Shown here piece after piece: positions 25,829 through 31,709 of a DNA stretch of 31,709 bases. The number at the start of each line of letters is the position of its first letter. The stretch's first letter is position 1. This stretch comes from CAZFLM01 sp964519955 (lineage in GTDB: Bacteria > Armatimonadota > Chthonomonadetes > Chthonomonadales > CAJBBX01). The stretch lies in contig CAZFLM010000076.1 in NCBI GenBank assembly GCA_964519955.1, forward strand, positions 1 through 31,709. The letters run 5' to 3'. The notes beneath the pieces are model-generated. The model did not search any database. It saw only the letters and a program-made list of their open reading frames with translations, and was not told the origin of the DNA. The position numbers were made by a program, and so were the translations under genes.

Positions 25829-25878
25829 GGCGACTGAAGTCGCGCCTGAGAGCGGCACGAAGCCCTCCTGCGAGGGCT
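25829..25878. repeat. Paired short palindromes in intergenic repeat
   Basis: GCGACTGAAGTCGC (25830-25843) is a palindrome with a 2-nt centre, and AGCCCTC (25861-25867) pairs with GAGGGCT (25872-25878). The sequence looks like a dispersed repeat of high-GC bacteria. Neither hairpin has a T tract. Confidence 0.6.
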
Positions 25879-25917
25879 GAGGGCAACGACCAGCGACGTC
25901 TCGCAACGCACAACGTG

Positions 25918-25946
25918 CCGAGCCGCGACCGTGAGGGAGCGGTCCG
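25918..25946. repeat. A-type inverted-repeat element, copy A5
   Basis: This is the same 29-nt core as at 15980 and 21660, with GGTCCG in place of GGTCTG at the end and the shared flank GCACAACGTG before it. No B partner is present. It begins 15 nt after the end of the MDR coding region (minus strand) and could lie in its transcript's 3' end. Confidence 0.8.
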
Positions 25947-25961
25947 CCCAGCGCCGCCGCC

Positions 25962-26909
25962 CTACTCCCGCCAGTCGAACACGACGCCGAGCAGATCCGC
26001 CGGGCGGTCGCGCATGGTCGCGTAGATGGCCGGGGCCTCGTCGATGGAGACGCGGTGCGTGACGAGCGGCGCGGTACGGATAACGCCGGTGCGCACGAAG
26101 TGCAGCAGCACGCGCAGGTCGTCGCGGTCGAAGTGGCAGGAGACCTCGATGGACCCCTCGCTGGCCGCGTGCAGCATTGACCAGTTGAACGTGGTGTCCG
26201 TGCGGACGGCCATCAGCGCGATGGCGCCGTGGTGCGCGAGCAGCCCGTCGCGCTGGATCTGCGGCAGCAGCCCGGCGAACCCGGCGCAATCGATGATCTG
26301 GTTGTACGGGCCGCCCTCGCGCAGGTCAACCTCGTCCGCCGCCGGCAGAGCCCGGTGCGCGCCCAGCTCCGCCGCCAGCGCCAGGCGCCGCTCGTTCGTG
26401 TCCGTCACGGTGACGCGCGCCCCGACGGCCCGGGCTGCCTGCGCCGCGAACTGGCCGATGAGCCCCAGCCCCGCGACCCACACGTTGCCGCCAGGCGCGA
26501 CCCGGCACCGCCGCACGCCCCGCAGCGCGACCCCCGCCACGCCGAAGAGCGCGCAGTCCTCGGGGGTCACGTCGGTGGGCAGGTGGACGCAGAGCGGCGG
26601 GTGGGTCGTGTCGACGAGGTGCCAGGCGCGGTGGCCGACGTAGTCGCCGTAGAAGACCACATCGCCGACGCCGAAGCACGCCACCTCCGAGCCGCACGCG
26701 GTGACCTCGGCGACGTGCTGGTAGCCGTGGCGGCTGGGGAAGCCTCCCCAGAAGTGCTCCGCCATCAGCGCGTGGCGCTCGGTGCCGTTGGTGATGGCGG
26801 AGTAGCGCGTGGTGAGCAGGACCTGGCGCGGCCCGGGCGCGGGGGGCTCGCCCAGCTCGCAGAAGGCGATCTCGCCGCGCGCGGGGTACTCGATGCCGAT
26901 GGTGCGCAT
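25962..26909 (-). CDS. Medium-chain (MDR) dehydrogenase without canonical zinc cysteine
   Basis: This 315-residue protein is a GroES-like plus Rossmann MDR oxidoreductase. The cofactor motif is AGLGLIGQ (146-153), and VTVTDTNERRLALAAELGA follows, with Asp at the adenine-ribose position suggesting NAD. The segment SAITNGTE (about 37-44) sits where zinc-dependent members carry Cys, so the catalytic zinc site is altered. HGYQHVAEV (61-69) keeps the G-x-x-x-G-type region with His61 and His65. Its start lies 1 nt behind the cupin stop, so the two are co-translated. It may oxidise or reduce a sugar or uronate; the substrate is unknown. A repeat element lies just past its 3' end. Confidence 0.85.
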   Translation of the reverse strand: MRTIGIEYPARGEIAFCELGEPPAPGPRQVLLTTRYSAITNGTERHALMAEHFWGGFPSRHGYQHVAEVTACGSEVACFGVGDVVFYGDYVGHRAWHLVDTTHPPLCVHLPTDVTPEDCALFGVAGVALRGVRRCRVAPGGNVWVAGLGLIGQFAAQAARAVGARVTVTDTNERRLALAAELGAHRALPAADEVDLREGGPYNQIIDCAGFAGLLPQIQRDGLLAHHGAIALMAVRTDTTFNWSMLHAASEGSIEVSCHFDRDDLRVLLHFVRTGVIRTAPLVTHRVSIDEAPAIYATMRDRPADLLGVVFDWRE

Positions 26910-26910
26910 C

Positions 26911-27270
26911 TCAGCCCTCCTTGGCGTAGCGGTCCGTGGGCGCCTTGGTCACGTGCAGCGTGGGCAGGTACCCTTCGCGCTCCATGTAGTAGTGGCCCGG
27001 CGCGTGCGAGCCGACGGGGAGGGTGCCGGGGAACGGGAAGATGCCGACGCCCCCCTCGTCCGGCGTGCACCCGTGCTCGACCCCGGCCTCGACCATCCAG
27101 ATGTCCCCGGCCTCCAGGTCGAACTCGGACGCGGCGCCGTCGCGGTCGATCAGGAACGCCCGGCAGCGCCCCGCGGTGATCACCCAGGTCTCGTCGTGGT
27201 CGTGGAAGTGCTTCTCGACCGGCGTCCGCGGCGTGAAGTGGATCGGCTTCGGCTGGCGGTACACAGGCAT
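26911..27270 (-). CDS. Small cupin-domain protein
   Basis: This 119-residue single-domain cupin has motif 1 as HFHDHDETWVITAG (21-34): His21, His23, Glu27 and the trailing Gly34 follow the HxH-x3-E-x6-G pattern. Motif 2 is GDIWMVEAGVEHG with His66, completing a 3-His/1-Glu metal site. Small cupins of this type are often sugar isomerases, sensors or dioxygenases. The ATG at 27270 has GGAGG 7 nt upstream. It is first in a two-gene operon with the MDR dehydrogenase, which suggests action on the same substrate, perhaps a sugar-derived acid. The operon context is strong; the function is not known. Confidence 0.82.
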   Translation of the reverse strand: MPVYRQPKPIHFTPRTPVEKHFHDHDETWVITAGRCRAFLIDRDGAASEFDLEAGDIWMVEAGVEHGCTPDEGGVGIFPFPGTLPVGSHAPGHYYMEREGYLPTLHVTKAPTDRYAKEG

Positions 27271-27352
27271 GGCTCGTCCTCCGTCCTGCCGTGATGGGTT
27301 CCTGCGGTAGGTGTTCGCGGCGGGGGCGCGGGGGACCTGCCGGACGTGGAAA

Positions 27353-27381
27353 GGCGGGGAAGCAGAGGCTGCCTCCCCGCC
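27353..27381 (-). terminator. Hairpin after the exported TPR-like gene, terminator candidate
   Basis: GGCGGGGA (27353-27360) and TCCCCGCC (27374-27381) form an 8-bp stem. Inside it GCAG/CTGC pairs further around a 3-nt loop, with one mismatch. On the minus strand it begins 18 nt after the stop at 27400 and is followed by TTTCC, a short T run. Confidence 0.6.
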
Positions 27382-27399
27382 CGGGTTCCGTGCGGATGG

Positions 27400-28281
27400 T
27401 TACGGCTTCGCTCCGGTATCGAGCGGCTTCAGAGTCTCCCTCTCCTTGGCGAGCCTTGCCTTCTCCCGCAAGCCGTACTCCATGTGCTTGATGTTCTCCT
27501 TCGACTGGGCGGCGATCTTGCCGCGCGAAGCAGCAGCAGCGGCCCGGAAGTAGGGCAGGCACTCTTCGACGCGGTACATCGACCGCAGCACCTCTCCCAT
27601 CTGATAGTTGATGTATGCGTTGTGCGGAGCGAGCTTGAGCGCCGCACGGTAGTCGGACAGCGCCTTGGGCCGCCTCCACACCCCCGGCGTCATCGCCCGG
27701 TAGCAGTACAGCGACGCCTCCAGCGACCGGACAGTCCGCGCGCCGGGCCAGTCCGCGGGCTCGCAGTCCAGGTCGCGCAGGTCGCTGGACATGCTCAGAA
27801 TGTCCTGGGTCTGCTGCAGCGCCGCACGGTAGTCCCCAACCTCGCAGTAGGCGATGGCGACACTCAGCCGCAGAGCCCGGTTGGAGGTCTCCTGGAGGCA
27901 CGGGAGGTAGGCGCCTAACGCCTCGCGGGGCTTGCCCTGCTTCAGGCGGATATCGCCCAGGAGCCGCACGGCCGGGACGTTGACCGACACCCCAGTCTTG
28001 TCCGACACGGGCGCCAGGTCGAGGGCGCGCATGCAAGCCGCCTCCGCCCCGGCGATGTCGCCGTCGTCGAACAGCTTCTGCGCCGACAGGTAGACCGTGT
28101 GGGACTCCTTCCAGGGCACCTCGCGGACCTGGAGGGGGACGATGATCGAATTGCCGATGGTCTTGCGCCCATCTGCGGGTCCCTGCTGGGAGGTCCCCTG
28201 CGCGCACGAAGGCCACTGGGCGGACGCCGCCAAGAGCGCGATGAGGACGAGTCGACTGCACGACCTCGTCGGTGTGTTCAT
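27400..28281 (-). CDS. Exported TPR-like repeat protein
   Basis: This 293-residue protein has an N-terminal signal peptide (CSRLVLIALLAASAQWPSCA). It continues with helical repeats: YLSAQKLFDDGDIAGAEAACMRALDL, VRLLGDIRLKQGKPREALGAYLPCL, LRLSVAIAYCEVGDYRAAL, LSDYRAALKLAPHNAYINYQ and MGEVLRSMYRVEECLPYFRAAAA look like tetratricopeptide units. Such proteins usually act as interaction scaffolds, here outside the cytoplasm; the partner is unknown. ATG 28281 is chosen because AAGGAG lies 6 nt upstream; ATG 28287 directly abuts that site. It lies 32 nt after the upstream secreted protein, so the two probably share an operon. A terminator-like hairpin follows. Confidence 0.75.
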   Translation of the reverse strand: MNTPTRSCSRLVLIALLAASAQWPSCAQGTSQQGPADGRKTIGNSIIVPLQVREVPWKESHTVYLSAQKLFDDGDIAGAEAACMRALDLAPVSDKTGVSVNVPAVRLLGDIRLKQGKPREALGAYLPCLQETSNRALRLSVAIAYCEVGDYRAALQQTQDILSMSSDLRDLDCEPADWPGARTVRSLEASLYCYRAMTPGVWRRPKALSDYRAALKLAPHNAYINYQMGEVLRSMYRVEECLPYFRAAAAASRGKIAAQSKENIKHMEYGLREKARLAKERETLKPLDTGAKP

Positions 28282-28313
28282 GTCCATCTCCTTAGGCCGG
28301 TTACGGGGCCTGC

Positions 28314-29951
28314 CTAGTCAGTGTATACCCAATCCTCGCTGCCCGTACAGACTGCCGTCCACTGCGGGTGCGGAGGATAGGCGCCGCTTCGCGTCAGGGT
28401 TGGAGTGGTCGGCGTCAGTACCCAGCCGTTCGCATCCAGAACATCGGAGCCCCCCCACGTCCACTCGCAGTACCTAAGGGGCACGTACGTGCTGTGCAGC
28501 CCCGGCGGGAGATACAGCAAGTACGTGCGCATGCGATCGGCAGCCGACGCTGCGATCGTGGTGCGCTCTGGGAACGGGCAGCTCAGCAACTCCGCCGGCG
28601 AATCCTGCCCCGCGTGCCATACGGTGTTCGCATCGAACGGGCCACACGGGTCGCTCTCGAGTCGCCCATACGGAAACGCCTTGTCGCAGTATGGATCCGC
28701 TGGATCGTTGAGCGAAAACCCGATGTGCCTTCCGTTGTCGAGCGTCTTCAGGCGGCGCGGCCAGAACAGCTGGGCGAAGAGCCATGTGCCTGTGTCTTGA
28801 GACGCCACATAGTCGGTTGGGGTCGTCACGCAGCACGGCCATAGGAAACCTGGGCCCGACCATGTCATCTGACCGGCAGTCACCGACGCCCCGGCCAACC
28901 AGAAGAGGTCCGCCTCCTGCTGAGTCGTCCCGACCCCCGCGCTCTCCTCCCACTGGGGGGCCTCCGAATGGCAACTCCGCCACGCAGTGACGTCAAGACC
29001 CTCTGCGGGATGGGCACCTGCCGGCACGTCCAGATGCGCTGTGCAGAAGGCTGTTGGGCTGCTGTCAGGCTGCGCAAAGTAGCACTGAAGCGTCGAGTTG
29101 CTTGGCGTGCCGAGATCAACCAATTGCGCGAGGCTATCGGTCGCAGAGTATGACAGGAATGGCCGGCCGCCCGTTACAGTCCAGGACCAAGACGACGCGG
29201 TAAGCAGCCCCGCCTGCAGGCTGGCCTGGGCCTGCTGTCCGATGAGGTAACGCTTGAGGAAGCTAGGGCCGATGCCAGTGGCGCTGGAGTACTCGACGGT
29301 CACCGGCGAAACCGCCACGGTGTAGTAGACGCTTGCGGCCCCGGTGTCCGCCAGACCCAGGAGCGCTCGGACGAAGCTGAGCACCCCGGCCGCTGCCGCA
29401 GAGTCCGGCGTCGGCGTCACCCCGCCTCCTCCGCCGGCCAGCGATGCCGAAGCCCTGGGGCTGGCATGCACCTCGATCTCGTCGTCGCCGTACATGATCT
29501 GGTAGCGCGTGCCGCTGGACGTCAGGCGATACTCACCACTGGCGGTGCTGCTCGCCACGGCGGTGAAGCCCAGTCCGTTGTCGGCCTCTACAGCGGTGGC
29601 CCCGTCTGTCGACGAGGCACTGGCGGAGCATGTCTGCCGCACGAGGACCCACCGAGGGGGCGTGTCGTACACGCCGCCGTCGTCGCTGACCCAGCGGTAC
29701 CTCACAACGATCTCGTTATCACAAGTGACAGTGGCTGGACCAGACACCATGGCCAGGCCCCCGCCGTACCCGTCAACCGTACCCGAGTAGCTGAAGGAGG
29801 TCGTCTGTTGCCCGCTGGTGTACGTCACCGTCCCGCCGGATGGGTACGTCGGGCTCGTTACCAGCACATAGTGCCCGGCCGGTGCGCGCGCCGCCAGGGC
29901 GCACGCGCACCACAGTCATACAGCGAGAGTGAGATACGGCCTCTGCCTCAT
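28314..29951 (-). pseudogene. Secreted protein of unknown function, in-frame TGA in the signal peptide
   Basis: The body (28314-29867, 517 residues) is Ser/Thr- and Cys-containing, beta-rich and lacks a family I recognise. It has a glycine linker (LAGGGGGVTPTPDSA) and a WxW-like, cysteine-rich C-terminal half. Its upstream frame continues past the GTG at 29867 to an ATG at 29951, with GAGGAG 8 nt before it. That stretch reads MRQRPYLTLAV, then TGA (29916-29918), then LWCACALAARAPAGHY, which together would make a clean signal peptide. So the gene probably begins at 29951 and carries a nonsense codon or sequence error (TGG to TGA would give Trp). Restarting at the GTG would lose most of the export signal. 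A promoter lies upstream at 30087-30115. Confidence 0.65.
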
Positions 29952-30086
29952 CTGCGGCACTCCTCTTCTCGCGGTGCTTCCGCGGGTACCGGGGCCAGCC
30001 ATCGTCAAGACGCACAGACGTGCATCGGCGTTCGGCCAAGCGTCCAGGCAGGCCCTCGACATCACGATCGAACCAGCATCGGTACC

Positions 30087-30115
30087 AGTATAGCAGGCGG
30101 ACGACCGATGCGCAA
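30087..30115 (-). promoter_or_regulatory. Sigma70-like promoter upstream of the secreted-protein operon
   Basis: On the minus strand, TTGCGC (30110-30115) is followed after 17 nt by TATACT (30087-30092), close to the consensus TTGACA-N17-TATAAT. It points at the gene starting at 29951, giving a leader of about 130 nt. It is the best promoter match noticed in the window. Confidence 0.6.
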
Positions 30116-30169
30116 GGGCCTTCTCGGAAGTGATGCCACCCAGATGAGCGGAGACCAGACGAGGGACAG

Positions 30170-31709
30170 CTACGAGCCGGTCGCCACCCCAACCCCGCCC
30201 CGCGCCCCAGAGCTGAGCCGCGCGTAGAAGCCGCCTTGCGCGAGGAGTTCGTCGTGGGTGCCGGACTCGATCACCTGGCCGTGGTCGATGACGAGGATCT
30301 GGTCGGCGTCGCGGATGGTGCTGAGGCGGTGGGCGATGACGAAGCTCGTGCGGCCGGCCATCAGGCGGCGCATGGCCTCCTGGATGTGCTTCTCCGTGCG
30401 GGTGTCCACGCTGCTGGTGGCTTCGTCGAGGATGAGGATGGCGTGGTCGGCGAGGATGGCTCGCGCGATGGCGAGGAGCTGGCGCTGGCCCTGGCTCAGG
30501 TTGCTGCCGCGCTCCTGGAGCACCGTGTCGTAGCCATGCGGCAGGCGGTGGATGAACTGGTCCGCGTTGGCGAGGCGGGCGGCGGCGACGATCTCCTCCT
30601 CCTTCGCGTCCAGGCGGCCGTAGCGGATGTTGTCGCGCACCGTGCCGGCGAAGAGGTACGTGTCCTGCAGCACGATGCCGAGCTGGCGGCGCAGGTCGCC
30701 CCGGCGGAGGGTGCGGATGTCCTGCCCGTCGACCAGGATGGCGCCCTCGTCCACGTCGTAGAACCGCGACAGCAGGTTGATGACCGTCGTCTTCCCCGCG
30801 CCCGTCGGTCCCACCAGCGCCACCACCTGGCCCGGCTTCGCGCGCAGGTCCACGTCGCGCAGGACCGGCGTCTCCTTGTCGTAGGAGAAGCTCACCTTAT
30901 CGAACACCACGTCGCCGGTCACGCTCGGCAGGGGCTTGGCGTCGGGCTCGTCGGCCTCCGGCGTCTCGTCGATGACCGCGAAGACGCGCTCGGCCCCGGC
31001 GATGGCGCCCTGGATCGCGTTGTAGAGGTTGGCGATCTCGTTCAGCGGGCGCGAGAAGTGGCGCGTGTAGTTGATGAAGCCGGCCACCGTGCCCACCGTC
31101 GCGGTGTGCATCACCACCAGCGCCCCGCCCGCTCCCGCCACGACGGCCAGGCTCAGGTTGCCGATGAAGTTCATCATCGGGCCGATGGTGCCGGAGTACA
31201 TCTGGGCGCGCGTGGCGGCGTGGCGCAGCTCGGCGTTCGCCTTGTCGAACTGCTCCATCACGGCGGACTCGCGGTGGTAGGCCTTCACCACGCGCTGGCC
31301 GGAGATGGTCTCCTCGACGAGCCCGTTCAGCGCGCCGAGGGCGGCCTGCTGCAGCCGGAACTGCGTGCGGATGGCCTTCGCCACCCAGCGGTTCAGCAGC
31401 AGCGTCGTGACCGTGACCGTCGTGATGCTGATGGCCGCGAGGGTTGCGTTCATCCAGAACATGGCCGCCGCGATGCCCACCATGCCCAGCACGCCCGACA
31501 CGATCTGCGACACGCTGTCCGAGATGACGACGTTGATGTTCTCCACGTCGTTCGTCAGCCGGCTCATGATGTCACCCTGCGCGTGGGTGTCGAAGAAGCC
31601 GATGGGGAGGCCCTGCAGCTTGCCGAACAGCTCGGCGCGAATGGCGCGCACCGTCCGCTGCGAGGCCCCGGCCATGATGTACGTCTGCAGCCACATCAGC
31701 AGGGCGTTG
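30170..31709 (-). CDS. ABC exporter, fused permease and ATPase (5' end off window)
   Basis: The coding sequence runs in from the right edge and ends at 30170, so the N-terminus (and the first membrane helices) is missing; about 512 residues are visible. The transmembrane domain shows RAIRAELFGKLQGLPIGFFD and GDIMSRLTNDVENI, then about five hydrophobic segments. The nucleotide-binding domain has Walker A GPTGAGKT (30789-30812), Q-loop QDTYLFAG, signature LSQGQRQ (near 30481-30501), Walker B ILILDEATSS and H-loop IAHRLST. This is the MsbA/BmrA/LmrA type of half-transporter that exports lipids or hydrophobic compounds as a dimer. Substrate is not predictable. Related half-transporters often form heterodimers with an adjacent gene, which would lie off the window. 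Confidence 0.95.
   Translation of the reverse strand, partial: NALLMWLQTYIMAGASQRTVRAIRAELFGKLQGLPIGFFDTHAQGDIMSRLTNDVENINVVISDSVSQIVSGVLGMVGIAAAMFWMNATLAAISITTVTVTTLLLNRWVAKAIRTQFRLQQAALGALNGLVEETISGQRVVKAYHRESAVMEQFDKANAELRHAATRAQMYSGTIGPMMNFIGNLSLAVVAGAGGALVVMHTATVGTVAGFINYTRHFSRPLNEIANLYNAIQGAIAGAERVFAVIDETPEADEPDAKPLPSVTGDVVFDKVSFSYDKETPVLRDVDLRAKPGQVVALVGPTGAGKTTVINLLSRFYDVDEGAILVDGQDIRTLRRGDLRRQLGIVLQDTYLFAGTVRDNIRYGRLDAKEEEIVAAARLANADQFIHRLPHGYDTVLQERGSNLSQGQRQLLAIARAILADHAILILDEATSSVDTRTEKHIQEAMRRLMAGRTSFVIAHRLSTIRDADQILVIDHGQVIESGTHDELLAQGGFYARLSSGARGGVGVATGS

Noticed and set aside
29916..29918. TGA read as selenocysteine or Trp
   Set aside because: No downstream stem-loop of SECIS type was evident, and TGA serves as the normal stop elsewhere in the window.

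Overview
The window is high-GC bacterial DNA with a 100-N scaffold gap at 21777-21876, so it probably comes from a draft or metagenome-assembled genome. Short palindromic intergenic repeats, many secreted glycoside hydrolases (several with accessory or malectin-type domains) and a set of sugar-type dehydrogenases suggest a polysaccharide-degrading lineage of the Planctomycetota, Armatimonadota or Lentisphaerota kind. No rRNA, tRNA, CRISPR array or transposase was seen, so this placement is an inference.

Layout. 1-4004 (minus strand): prmA and rsmE, two ribosome-modification methyltransferases, followed on the same strand by a class II aldolase and a zinc-type sugar-phosphate-like dehydrogenase that runs off the left edge. 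4143-8197 (plus strand): five genes joined by 4-nt stop/start overlaps: ATPase, DUF4276/TOPRIM-like protein, GNAT acetyltransferase, second ATPase, second TOPRIM-like protein. 8205-24484 (plus strand, with one minus-strand gene inside): a carbohydrate region with a GH88-like unsaturated glucuronyl hydrolase, an SDR oxidoreductase, a MOP/ANK-like membrane protein, a 1273-residue secreted clan-A glycosidase, a GH36-like glycosidase with fibronectin III and two malectin domains (broken by a one-base frameshift), an MFS transporter and a GH20-like enzyme. The minus-strand gene encodes a 16-cysteine zinc-ribbon protein. 24609-27270 (minus): YqhD-type alcohol dehydrogenase, then a cupin plus MDR dehydrogenase operon. 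27400-29951 (minus): two exported proteins behind a good sigma70-like promoter, the first with an in-frame TGA inside its signal peptide. 30170-31709 (minus): an ABC exporter cut by the right edge.

How the parts may work together. The secreted GH5-, GH36- and GH20-like enzymes would release oligosaccharides and the MFS protein could import products. The cytoplasmic GH88-like enzyme, SDR, MDR and YqhD-type dehydrogenases and the aldolase could process uronic-acid-derived or deoxy sugars and reactive aldehydes. The 4143-8197 unit looks different: its paired ATPase and TOPRIM-like genes recall the logic of OLD, Gabija and PARIS antiviral systems. Two non-identical pairs flank a GNAT gene. It is the best candidate here for an undescribed system.

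A family of about 29-bp inverted-repeat elements occurs in three intergenic regions and forms a 170-bp-period tandem array around the assembly gap.
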